Source: Chara braunii (taxonomy: Eukaryota; Streptophyta; Charophyceae; Charales; Characeae). Taken from it: 29,034 bases of DNA. Below are positions 9,223 to 16,618 of the stretch, one piece after another (positions within the stretch are counted from its first letter, which is position 1; every line of letters begins with the position of its first letter). The stretch is from NCBI GenBank assembly GCA_003427395.1, contig BFEA01000117.1:2922773-2951806 (forward strand). Direction: 5' to 3'. The notes below the pieces were generated by a model. It was not told where the DNA came from. It saw nothing but the letters and a program-made list of their open reading frames with translations, and ran no database searches. A program made the translations under genes and the position numbers.

Positions 9223-10115
9223 TCAACGACAGTCACGGCGGGGGAACGGTTAGCTCGCGTAGTGTCGAGCGCGAGAGATTGTAAATCAGAAAANGAAGGG
9301 CTGGATGTTGAAAGTTGTAGAGTATGTTGTTTTGGCAGAGACTGACACAAAAAGTGGAGAGCTGGAGAGGGGGTGGGCGAGAGGAGGGAGAGGGGAAGGG
9401 GTGAGGAGGCGGTGAGAAAGACGACGATGATGATGGTGATGATGATGAAGGTGATGATAGTCGAGTGGGAATGCTAACGGTGCGCTGTGCACTTTCTCGT
9501 GCTGTTGAGGAGAGGTGTGTGTCTTTGAGTTGTTTTAGGAGAGCTTGTCGGCGGGAGATGTAGGAGTTGTAGAAAGATAGAACGGGAGATAGGGAGGGAA
9601 GGGAGGGGTAGAGTAATTGGACGTAAAAGAAGTCAGGACAGGAGCGAGAGGGGGAAACGAAGGATGAAAAAGAAGTCGGGAGAGGTGGTTCTTCAGTTGT
9701 CTTGAGGTGTCCTGGTTGCGGTTCGTCGCTTTTGTCTGTCGGGGCGGATGGAGTACTCTTTGCAGGTGGGCGAACGGGCGGGCGTTTCAGGCGGAGGGAC
9801 GAATATTCTCTCGCTCTTTTTCCTTGTTTTTCGCGGAAGTACTTTGTTGGTCAAGGCAGGATTAGGTGGGGGGGGGGGGGGGAACCTGAAACTGGTGATA
9901 CTCTGATGGTGGACGTGAGACTTCATGCCGCCGGTGGACGTGAAACTGCATGCGGGTGGAGTTAGTTTGTTCTTGGGGTGGGAACGAGGAGATGTCTTAG
10001 GCAGCTGGCGTGTTTTCCGCCCGCCCTTCTATTAGAGAATTTCATTTTTCTGATTTTTCGAGAAACAATAGTTGTTGTCGCGGATAAGACTGTTGTCGCT
10101 GTCTCTGGGTATGAT
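9223..10115 (+). other. G/A- then G/T-biased noncoding stretch downstream of eIF5A
   Basis: The plus strand is purine-rich to about 9700 and then G+T-rich, with few C. There is a GAT-type run at about 9424-9460. ORFs here are low-complexity translations. No gene is recognised. Confidence 0.5.
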
Positions 10116-10117
10116 GC

Positions 10118-10440
10118 TTGCCATGCATGACGTACGCATGTACGTACGTACATATGTTTTCGCTTGTCATGCATGGCGTCTGTGCGTGCGTACGTACGGA
10201 TGTACGTTTTCGCTTGTCATGCATAGCACATGCATGGCGTCTGTGCGTGCGTACGTATGGATGTGTGTGTTTGCTTGTGATAACTGGCGTATGGACATAT
10301 TTTGTTCCTCCATCCCTCGACCCCACCCTCCTTTTGTCGGATGTGGAATTTTTAATCCTATTTTCTTTCTTTTTGGGTGGTTTTGAACGCTGTCATCGCT
10401 CTCTCTGGGTACGCTTGTCATGCATGGCGTGCGTACGTTT
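10118..10440. repeat. Minisatellite of TGCATG/GTACGTAC units
   Basis: A unit of about 50-60 bp with the core CGCTTGTCATGCATGGCG, then GTGCGTGCGTACGTACGGATG, appears at about 10160, 10210 and, shortened, at 10410. Long alternating purine-pyrimidine tracts are present. ORFs across it are repeat translations. Confidence 0.75.
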
Positions 10441-11060
10441 GTTTTGTCTTCGTGTATTCGGGCTCTACGTACGTAGGCATGATTTTTTAGTCTCTCCCCA
10501 GTTATTGCTTCTGGTATATTTTTTTCCTCTTTCTGTTGGGGGTTTGTGTCGAGTATTTCTCGTCGTTCCTTTTTTTTTTTCTTTGTCCGTCGTGTCACCT
10601 TCCAATCATATGGGAGGTGTTGCTTGTTCTGGTTCCCTTTTTTGTGTTCTTTCGGATTTCTCGTGAGGAAAAAAATAAAAATAACAGATGGATGGTGTAG
10701 TAATGACCTTTTTTTTAAAACGATGATGAGTTTTCTTTGGGAGGGGTGTGGAAAGGCGGGTGGCGAGGAAAGGGAAGAGAAGAAAGTGGAGGGAAAAAAG
10801 GCGGTCGGCTGTGGAGGATGATGGAAGTGTCGATTGTTGTTTATCTTCTTTGCTGTTTTTTTGGGGGTTGTTTTTCCGTCTGCTCGTCCGTCTCCTCTGT
10901 CTTTTGCGGTCTTCTCTTTCTTTGTTTGGATTTAAAAGGCCATTTTCAGTGGTGAGGTTTTTCAAGGCCATTTTAAGTCTCTCTCCTGGATATTGTGTTT
11001 TTTCTTCGTTATACAAGAGATATAGGGGCGACATCCCCCTAGCGAAGAGGATTACAAAGC
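10441..11060. other. Noncoding stretch between minisatellites
   Basis: The plus strand is T/G-rich with several poly-T runs, and there is a purine-rich patch at 10738-10830. Long ORFs on either strand here have low-complexity lysine-rich or hydrophobic translations and no motif. I see no gene. Confidence 0.4.
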
Positions 11061-11067
11061 GCTTGTT

Positions 11068-11208
11068 GTTGCTGTCAGACATGTTGCAGTGCAGCTGAGC
11101 GAACATCACGGGTGGCAAGTGTGCACGCCACCGTGATAGAAATGTAGCAGTAGGACTCCTTCCCGTGCTCTTGCTGTCAGGCACGTCGCAGTGCAGCTGA
11201 GCGAACAT
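11068..11208. repeat. Direct repeat pair of about 39 bp
   Basis: The segment ending GCAGTGCAGCTGAGCGAACAT occurs at 11068-11106 and again at 11170-11208, about 102 bp apart, with a few substitutions. Confidence 0.85.
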
Positions 11209-11215
11209 TACAGCT

Positions 11216-11480
11216 GGCGTGCGTGTGCATGCATGCACAGCTGGCATGCGTGTGCGTGCATACACACGCATGCATGCACGGGCATACGCACGCATGCATG
11301 CACGTGCATGCATGCATGCATCCATGCTTGAGCGATGACATGCGTGCACGCATGAACGATGGCGAGCGTGCATGCATGCATGAACGATGGCAAGCATGCA
11401 TGCATGCACGCGTGGCGGTGTACGGGCATGCGCACTTGCATCGCTGGGTAACTGAAGTGCATGCATGCATGGGAAGGTGG
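11216..11480. repeat. Alternating purine-pyrimidine tract rich in TGCATGCA
   Basis: Almost the whole segment is CA/TG/CG steps with many TGCATGCA octamers. ORFs on both strands read as Met-His-Ala-Cys repeats, which marks them as artefacts of the repeat. Confidence 0.85.
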
Positions 11481-11807
11481 TGTACGTGTATCCGCATCGC
11501 TTATCCAGTGAAGAAGGGAGGTAAATGAAGATGCTCGATGAGGAACGCTGTTTTCTTTTGATGACGAGAGGGTGGTGATCGCCCCTCCCCCCCCACTCTC
11601 TTCTCCCTTTCTTTTACTGAGCCATATTTCGGCTTCGTTTTTACGTCTCCGTTTTCATTTATATTTCTTTGGGTGGAACTGTTTCACTCCAATAGTAATG
11701 ACATGTAATCTCTTGAGGGGTGATGGACGGTACGTAAATGTATATATCTTCGTTTGTATATATGTAAGTTGTTCATTTGAAATTATTAACTGGCAAAAAA
11801 CGAGATA

Positions 11808-12292
11808 GAACATCTACATCATCCTCACCGTAGCTGTCCTATCTGCCGAGCTGGGGACAGAAAGCCTTCGACACTACCGACAGATACGGAGTCAAAGAAA
11901 GAAGCAAAAAAAATGAAAGAACAAATTGCCGAAAAAAGAAGAGGAAAAAAGAAAACAAGAAGAAAGAAAAGAAATGTTGAATCTGTGGGATGTGTTACTT
12001 GTTTTGTGGCAATTGGATTATCTGTGTGATGTGTCATTTGCTTTGTTCGACTGATAGACTTTCTCTCTGTCGGGTTTGGTTTCCTCCTCTTTACCTCTTT
12101 GCCTTTTGACTGCGTGCAAGTGGGTCCTTGTGACACACGGGGATGGATGGGGGCGGCCAGCGCTCAACCTGTTATCCACGTGGCTGGCCTTGTACGTAAG
12201 AGGTGATGAATAGGTGGGGTTTTCTTTCCTTCTCTTTTTTGTCTTTTTCCGCGTTTGCGCTCCGATTCACAATGTGACAATACACAGTGACC
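11808..12292 (+). repeat. M unit copy 1: end of RING module plus element 3' untranslated region
   Basis: At 11808-11861 the plus strand reads EHLHHPHRSCPICRAGDR. This matches the C-terminal end of the Josephin-RING gene on the opposite strand (EHPRHPHRSCPICGGGDR). After it come the same A-rich tract, the shared GTGGGATGTG and CCTCCTCTTTACCTC region, the block GTGGGTCCTTGTGACACACG and the block GCTGGCCTTGTACGTAAGAGG. The unit runs into a (TA)n tract. It is a 5'-truncated copy of the coding element, kept from the last zinc ligands onward. Confidence 0.85.
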
Positions 12293-12318
12293 ATATATAT
12301 ATATATATACGTATATAT
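12293..12318. repeat. (TA)n joining M unit to R unit
   Basis: A short TA run sits exactly between the M unit end and a truncated hammerhead core. The same junction recurs at 15499-15537. Confidence 0.8.
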
Positions 12319-12430
12319 GTGCCTCCTGATGAGTCGGTGAAACTCCGACGAAACAGTTTATCACAGCCCCTTGTTTCTTGTCCTCTTCTCCTTCTCTGCC
12401 TACGGTTTACCGGGCAGCTCTGTTTGACGA
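12319..12430 (+). repeat. R unit copy 1: hammerhead core plus conserved hairpin
   Basis: The copy starts inside the ribozyme. The core CTGATGA (12326-12332), stem II (GTCGG 12333-12337 and CCGAC 12345-12349) and GAAAC follow. The upstream strands of stems I and III are replaced by TA repeat, so this copy should not cleave by itself. The downstream hairpin CTGCC...GGCAG is at 12396-12417. Confidence 0.85.
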
Positions 12431-12477
12431 TATATACACATGCATATATACATACGGATTTGTATATATATAAGAAA

Positions 12478-12558
12478 ATGTGAAACTCAGACGAAACAGT
12501 TAGTCACAGGCCCTCGGTTGTGATCCTCTTCTCCCTCTCTGACTACGGTTTACCGTAT
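12478..12558 (+). repeat. R unit copy 2 (degenerate)
   Basis: Only the second half of stem II and the CGAAACAG strand remain (ACTCAGACGAAACAG), followed by the shared CCTCTTCTCCCTCTCTG block. The stem II first strand is lost. Confidence 0.7.
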
Positions 12559-12746
12559 TATAACATTAGCGTAAGAACTAATGATCGTACGGATGGCTGA
12601 CGTCGTGCTCATCCAGGTATCCCTTTTTTGTTTGTGTTTGGGGAATCTGCAGTTTCTTCGTTCTTGCCGAAATGAAGGGCCAGTCATAAATGTGAAGAAA
12701 CCCACGGGCCTAAATTTTGATAGTCAAGAAATCAAGAAAAACTGTG

Positions 12747-13130
12747 CGTCGAGGCTCTCGCGAAGGGCCTGTTCCCGGAAATCCGTCTCAATGCGTACCT
12801 TCTGGATGTGGACTTTTCAACAGTGCAAATTTAACAGTGAAAATTTAACAGTTTGTTCGACGATCTACGGGATATTAATAAGTACGTGAGAGATATTTCA
12901 GGGAGGAGACGTTCGATGTTAAGGCCACCGTCACCGTCGATGATTGGTGAAAAACGTGGTGCCCTGATCTTCGTCGATGGTGATGAAGAAAAGTTGCTCC
13001 AGGATCTTTGGCTCGCCTGTCACTCCCCCGAAACGGGGTCTTACGTATCGCCATATGCATCGGGATCCCCGCCATATGCATCGGGATTCTCGCCATATGC
13101 ATCGGGATCTCCGACGAAACAAGTATGTCA
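12747..13130 (+). pseudogene. Unrecognised coding remnant
   Basis: One plus-strand frame reads ALAKGLFPEIRLNAYLLDVD, then stops near 12830, then opens again with FDDLRDINKYVRDISGRR and GALIFVDGDEEKLLQDLWLA. The residue mix looks like real protein rather than repeat translation. I do not recognise the family. It lies between R unit pieces, so it may be an internal part of the same element or captured sequence. A 21-bp triplet repeat (13049-13110) follows in the same frame. Confidence 0.35.
13049..13110. repeat. 21-bp unit repeated three times
   Basis: CGCCATATGCATCGGGAT plus three variable bases occurs in three consecutive copies, and the last runs directly into an R unit fragment (CTCCGACGAAACAAG). 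Confidence 0.95.
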
Positions 13131-13280
13131 CAGCCCGTCGTTTGTCGTCTTCTCCCTCTTTGCCTACGGTTCAGCAAGGGCCGTCTCTGAAGCCGTTCAG
13201 CCTCCTGATGAGCCGGTGACAATACAAGGAAAGATTGTAACAGACCTCGTTTGTTGTTCTCCTCCCTCTCTGCCTATGGG
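13109..13280 (+). repeat. R unit copies 3 and 4 (degenerate)
   Basis: Copy 3 keeps the CTCCGACGAAACA strand and the CCTACGGTTCAGC block. Copy 4 begins GTTCAGCCTC and keeps CTGATGA at 13204-13210, but its stem II partner and GAAAC are destroyed. Neither can form a hammerhead. Confidence 0.7.
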
Positions 13281-13407
13281 CCTCGGTCCACTACTCTCCA
13301 CGTGCATAAAAGACAAAAAATATTGCTGTAGTATTCCGTGTTCTAGCGGAAGATTCAATCACGTTTTGCACGATTGGTGAGTAGTGGAGCGCGAGGTCTT
13401 GTGACTT

Positions 13408-13540
13408 GCCGGGCAGTTCTGTTTGACGATTATAGGCGGTGAAACTCCGACGGAACAGTTTGTCACAGCCCCTCGTTTGTGGTCCTCTTCTCCCTCCCTC
13501 TCTGCCTGCGTTATGCAGAGCAGCTCTTGTTTGACGATGC
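13408..13540 (+). repeat. R unit copy 5 (degenerate)
   Basis: GGTGAAACTCCGACGGAACAG carries a G in place of one core A. It is followed by the shared downstream block. The conserved hairpin is changed to CTGCGTTATGCAG. CTGATGA is missing. Confidence 0.7.
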
Positions 13541-13547
13541 ACATACT

Positions 13548-13571
13548 ATATATATATATATATATATATAT
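13548..13571. repeat. (TA)n tract after R unit copy 5
   Basis: TA dinucleotides follow the TTTGACGATG end of the R unit, as after other R copies. Confidence 0.8.
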
Positions 13572-13812
13572 TGTCACATGATATCAACGTGGGTGTTTTG
13601 CTTGCTTGTGATGGGGTGTGAACCGACAGTCTGTAGAGTTTTCCATCTGGTGTGGGTGAGTGATAGTCTGCTTTGACTTCTGCCACAGGTACCTTGAGGG
13701 CAGTGGTTGATGCCCACCTCAAGGTATCAGTTGTCGGGCAGTCGTTGATGCTTAACCACAGCCGGGGTTAAGGTGGATTATCACTTACAGTGTAATCAGT
13801 TAGGGGATTCTG

Positions 13813-13870
13813 CAGATTGTTGAGGGTTCAGCCTCCTGATGAGTCGGTGAAACTCCGACGAAACAGTTTG
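13813..13870 (+). ncRNA. Type III hammerhead ribozyme (complete by inspection)
   Basis: A self-cleaving RNA motif with stem III open. Stem III pairs CAGATTGT (13813-13820) with ACAGTTTG (13863-13870) over eight positions, two of them G-U. The base at the predicted cut site is U (13821), giving a GUU triplet. Stem I is GAGG (13822-13825) and CCTC (13832-13835) around loop GUUCAG. The core CUGAUGA is at 13836-13842. Stem II is GUCGG and CCGAC around loop UGAAACU, then GAA at 13860-13862. All invariant core bases are present. Loop I (UUCA) and loop II (UGAA) are complementary, which fits the loop-loop contact used by natural hammerheads. Type III forms are known from viroid-like RNAs and plant retrozymes. 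Activity is inferred. Confidence 0.85.
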
Positions 13871-13903
13871 CCACAGCCCCTCGTTTGTTGTCCTCTTAGC
13901 CTC

Positions 13904-13938
13904 CTGATGAGTCTGTGAAACTCCGACGAAACAGTTTG
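13904..13938 (+). ncRNA. Partial hammerhead core (duplicated copy)
   Basis: CTGATGA (13904-13910), stem II with one mismatch (GTCTG against CCGAC) and GAAACAG are present. Upstream strands for stems I and III are missing because the 68-bp duplication began inside the ribozyme. Probably inactive. Confidence 0.7.
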
Positions 13939-14025
13939 CTACAGCCCCTCGTTTGTTGTCCTCTTCTCCCTCTCTGCCTACGGTTTTCCGGGCAGCTCTG
14001 TTTGACTATATATATGTATATATAT

Positions 14026-14100
14026 TCCACGTGGGCGGCCTTGTACGCAAGAGGTTCTGAACAGGGGGAGTTATAAGGAAGAAGATAAAAGACTGAATTC
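14026..14100 (+). repeat. M unit copy 2, left part (split by a MITE)
   Basis: TCCACGTGGGCGGCCTTGTACGCAAGAGG matches the middle of the M unit. It is interrupted after the target sequence CTGAATTC (14093-14100) by the MITE and resumes at 14365. Confidence 0.8.
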
Positions 14101-14356
14101 CTAGGCTACCAACCGGGCCGCCCGGGTCCCGGGTGGCCAGCCCGTGCAAGGAGGTCCCAGCCAAAAAAAAAAACGAAAGCCTCCAAAAAATCCGAGAAAA
14201 AAAACTATGTTATGCAGAAAAATAAACTGAACAACTTTTGCCTCAGGGTCACATCGAAATTCTTCACCAAAATTAAAATAAAAATTAAAACTTAAAAATA
14301 TCATATATTTTTTGGCCCGGCCGGGCAAGTGACCCCGGGCCACTCTGGTAGCCTAG
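14101..14356. mobile_element. hAT-type MITE with 8-bp target duplication
   Basis: The 256-bp insertion has perfect 11-bp terminal inverted repeats (CTAGGCTACCA at 14101-14111, TGGTAGCCTAG at 14346-14356) followed inward by GC-rich partly inverted sequence. It is flanked by an exact 8-bp duplication CTGAATTC (14093-14100 and 14357-14364). Eight-base duplications are the hallmark of hAT transposases. There is no transposase ORF, so it is nonautonomous. It interrupts an M unit, which dates it after the R/M family arrived. Confidence 0.9.
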
Positions 14357-14364
14357 CTGAATTC

Positions 14365-14480
14365 ATTTTTTCGTGTTTTTCTTCCTTTGTTTCTTTCTTT
14401 TTTTTTGCATTTGCGCTCTGATATTTTTGTGACAATATATATCCCTCTGTGCCTATGGTTCACCAGGCATTCTCTATGGT
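14365..14480 (+). repeat. M unit copy 2, right part, joined to an R unit tail
   Basis: TTTGCGCTCTGAT and GTGACAATATATA continue the M unit after the MITE. It passes straight into an R unit tail with a variant of the conserved hairpin (TGCC TA TGG TTCA CCA GGCA, 14450-14469). Confidence 0.75.
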
Positions 14481-14495
14481 GGCATATGTACATAT

Positions 14496-14885
14496 AAGAA
14501 AACAAGAAAAAAAAAAAGAAAAAAAGTTGGAACTTCGTTGTGACAGTGGCAATTGGTTTATATGTGGGATATGTCATTTGCTTCGTTTGACCGATAGGCC
14601 GTTCTCTTCCCTTGTCCTTTTTTTGACTGGATCCCTTTCTCTTTCTCTTGCCTCTGTGAGGTTTGGTTTCCTCCTCCTTTTCTTTACCTCTCTTTTTCCT
14701 TTTGGCTGCGTGCAAGTGGGTCCTTGTGACACACGGGGATATGTGGACAGCCAGCGGTCAACCTGTCATCCACGTGGCTGGCCTTGTACGTAAGAGGTGA
14801 TGAACAGTAGGAGCTTTTTTCCTTCTTTCCTTTTTTTGTTTTGTCTCTTTCCCCCTTTGCGCTCCGATTCACAGTGTGACAATAT
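14496..14885 (+). repeat. M unit copy 3
   Basis: It begins in the A-rich tract, then GTGGCAATTGGTTTATATGTGGGAT, the GGTTTGGTTTCCTCCTCC block, GTGGGTCCTTGTGACACACG, the short inverted pair GCCAGC and GCTGGC, and ends at GTGTGACAATATATA. This is the same order as copies 1 and 5. Confidence 0.85.
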
Positions 14886-14917
14886 ATATAGTATTATATA
14901 CATAAGTTGCGACATAG

Positions 14918-15250
14918 AGAATCTCTGGGGAAGCGTCGTAGTTAGAGAGGGTGAAGAGAACGTCAAACCAGGGGACCGTTCGCCTGATGTGCTCTGGCTC
15001 GTCTGGAGGAGGCTGTGTAGTATGCAGTCCCCTAACTGATGGTAACTCACCTTAACCCGCCACCAATGACAGTCGATGCTGATGCTCTGTCAAGTAAGCC
15101 AACTAACTGCGGTTCAGAACACCTGATGCCCGAGGTGGGCACCAACCACTGCTCTCCAGGGTACACCTGTGACGTAAATCGTAGCAGACTATCGCTCACT
15201 CACACGAGACGGATTACTCTACAGACTGCATGTGCACGCATCAGGCAAAC
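14918..15250 (-). repeat. R unit copy 8, inverted and diverged
   Basis: The reverse complement reads through GGGTTAAGGTGAGTTACC and CAGTTAGGGGACTGCA, which match the R unit leader at 13760-13815, preceded by GTGGTTGGTGCCCACCT (matching 13702-13719). Where the ribozyme should be, it reads CAGCCTCCTCCAGACGAGCC...GGCGAAC. A stem II-like pair remains, but the CUGAUGA core is altered, so it is not a functional hammerhead. Confidence 0.65.
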
Positions 15251-15265
15251 ATATATATTATATAT

Positions 15266-15331
15266 CCGCCCTTGTTTGTTGTCCTCTTCTCGCTCTCTGC
15301 CTACGGTTACCGGCCAACTCTGTTTGACGAT
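15266..15331 (+). repeat. R unit copy 9 (3' part)
   Basis: CTTGTTTGTTGTCCTCTTCT through CTGCCTACGGTTACCGGCC and GTTTGACGAT match the R unit tail. It is fused directly to an M unit at 15332 without a TA tract. Confidence 0.75.
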
Positions 15332-15494
15332 GCAAGTGGGTCCTTGTGACACACGGGGATGGGGGCAGCTAGCGCTCAGCCTGTCATCCACGGGGCTGGC
15401 CTTGTACGTAAGAGGTGATGAACAGGTGGGGCTTTCCTTCTTTTCCTTTCGTTGTTTTGCTTTTTTCCGCCTTCGCGCTCTGATTTACAGTGTG

Positions 15495-15498
<4 letters not shown>
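15332..15498 (+). repeat. M unit copy 4
   Basis: GCAAGTGGGTCCTTGTGACA to GTGTGACAATATA, the 3' part of the M unit, is followed by a long (TA)n tract and another R unit. Confidence 0.85.

Positions 15499-15537
<39 letters not shown>
15499..15537. repeat. (TA)n between M unit copy 4 and R unit copy 10
   Basis: About 18 TA units. This is the second instance of the M-(TA)n-R junction. Confidence 0.9.
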
Positions 15538-15540
<3 letters not shown>

Positions 15541-15628
15541 CAGCCTCCTGATGAGTCGGTGAAACTCCGACGAAACAGTTTGTCACAGCCCCTCGTTTGT
15601 TGTCCTCTTCTCTCTCTGCCAACGGTTT
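15538..15628 (+). ncRNA. R unit copy 10: hammerhead core without upstream strands
   Basis: GTTCAGCCTC, CTGATGA (15548-15554), perfect stem II (15555-15559 and 15567-15571), GAA (15572-15574) and ACAGTTTG (15575-15582) are intact. The stem III and stem I upstream strands are replaced by the TA tract. The copy runs into the assembly gap. Confidence 0.8.
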
Positions 15629-15713
15629 NNNNNNNNNNNNNNNNNNNNNNNNNNNNNNNNNNNNNNNNNNNNNNNNNNNNNNNNNNNNNNNNNNNNNNNN
15701 NNNNNNNNNNNNN
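15629..15713. other. Assembly gap (85 N)
   Basis: A run of undetermined bases falls between two R unit fragments that share sequence on both sides. The gap probably reflects collapse of tandem copies, and its true length is unknown. Confidence 1.
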
Positions 15714-15781
15714 ACAGCCCCTTGTTTGTTGTCCTCTTCTCCCTCTCTGCCTACGGTTTACCGGGCAGTTCTATTTGACGG

Positions 15782-15826
<45 letters not shown>

Positions 15827-15829
15827 GTT
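15714..15829 (+). repeat. R unit copy 11 tail and (TA)n
   Basis: CAGCCCCTTGTTTGTTGTCC, the conserved hairpin at 15747-15768 and TTTGACGG are followed by a TA tract (15782-15829). Confidence 0.85.
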
Positions 15830-15834
15830 TATGA

Positions 15835-15940
15835 AGTTTGTCACAGCCCCTCGTTTGTTCTCTTCTCCCTCTCTGCCTACGGTAAATCTCTTCTCCCTTT
15901 CTGCCTACGGTTTACCGGGCAGCTCTGTTCTACTATATAT
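15835..15940 (+). repeat. R unit copy 12 (tail, internally duplicated)
   Basis: It starts at GTTTGTCACAGCCCCTC, after the ribozyme. The CTCTTCTCCCT...CTGCCTACGGT segment occurs twice. The second occurrence carries the full conserved hairpin (15901-15922). Confidence 0.8.
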
Positions 15941-15964
15941 ATGTTTTGATGGGTATATATACAC

Positions 15965-16141
15965 ACAGCCAGGGTGAAGGTGGATTATCACTTCGTGTAA
16001 TCAGTTAGGGGATTCTGCAGACTGTTAGGGTTCAGCCTCTTGATGAGTCGGTGAAACTCCGACGAAACAGTTTGCCCCAGCCCCTCGTTTGTTGTCCTCT
16101 TCTCCCTCTCTTCCTACGGCTTACTGGGCAGCTCTGTTTGA
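15965..16141 (+). repeat. R unit copy 13 with leader
   Basis: The leader blocks CAGGGTGAAGGTGGATTATC and CAGTTAGGGGATTCTGCAG precede a hammerhead variant (16018-16074), then the tail with a weakened hairpin (16110-16131) and a TA tract to about 16190. Confidence 0.85.
16018..16074 (+). ncRNA. Hammerhead ribozyme variant, probably inactive
   Basis: Stem III is stronger than in the 13813 copy: CAGACTGT pairs with ACAGTTTG, with a C-G pair where the other copy has U-G. Stem II and GAA are intact. One G of stem I is deleted, and the core reads TTGATGA, so the invariant C is lost. The variant supports the stem III pairing while showing decay of the core. Confidence 0.75.
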
Positions 16142-16193
16142 TATATATATATATCGTTATATTGTGACGATATATATATATATATATATATTT

Positions 16194-16618
16194 TCGCATT
16201 GGAAATCGGAGCGCAAAGGCGGAAAAAGACAAAACAAGAAAAATAAAAAGAGGGAAGGAAAGCCCCACCTGTTCGTCACCTCTTATGTACAAGGCCAGCC
16301 ACGTGGATTACAGGTTGAGCGCGGGCTGCCCCCATCCCCGTGTGTCATAAAGACCAACTTGCAAGAAGCCGAAAGGCAAAGAGGTAAAGAAAAGGTGGAG
16401 GAAACCAAACCTCACAGAAGAAGAAAGCCCATTAAACAGACGAAGCAAGTGACACATCCCACAGATAATCCAATTACCATCCCACAGAACATATTTTTCT
16501 TTCTTCTTTTTTTTCTTTGTTCTCAGTTTTTTTTTTGTGTTTTTCCTTCCTTGGTTTCTTTTTTTATTTATTTTTTATCTTTTTACTCGGTTTCTTTTTT
16601 ATCTGTTTCTTCTACACT
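16194..16618 (-). repeat. M unit copy 5: 3' untranslated end of the Josephin-RING element
   Basis: Directly downstream of the Josephin-RING stop codon on the minus strand come an A-rich tract, ATTGGATTATCTGTGGGATG, GGTTTGGTTTCCTCC, TGACACACGGGGAT, GCTGGCCTTGTAC and a terminal ATATAT tract. This copy links the repeated M units to a coding gene and so defines them as its 3' end. Confidence 0.85.

Larger units (their letters stand above)
13681..14006 (+). repeat. R unit copy 6/7: longest R unit with leader, ribozyme and partial duplication
   Basis: This copy carries a leader absent from most others: a hairpin with arms TACCTTGAGG (13690-13699) and CCTCAAGGTA (13717-13726), the shared GGGTTAAGGTGGATTATCAC block, and TCAGTTAGGGGATTCTGCAG just ahead of the ribozyme. 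The hammerhead (13813-13870) is followed by a 68-bp tandem duplication with a second core (13904-13938). The conserved hairpin is at 13974-13995. The leader is also found before copy 13 (15965-16017) and, inverted, at 15020-15160. Confidence 0.85.

Noticed and set aside
8834-9226. Minus-strand ORF of 130 codons beside eIF5A
   Set aside because: Leu-Ser repeats from the (GA)n tract. A shadow of the microsatellite.
10606-11466. 286-codon ORF on the minus strand
   Set aside because: Its translation is a His/Ala/Cys repeat from the TGCATG satellite followed by lysine-rich low complexity. No domain.
12325-12375. Type I hammerhead reading of the R units (short stem III ACA/TGT closing at GTC)
   Set aside because: A three-pair stem III can be drawn, but no stem I partner follows the cut site. 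The type III fold at 13813 pairs all helices.
13350-15400. R repeats as a CRISPR array
   Set aside because: Copies are irregularly spaced and truncated, with TA tracts and M units between them and no uniform spacers. They fit a mobile-element mosaic.
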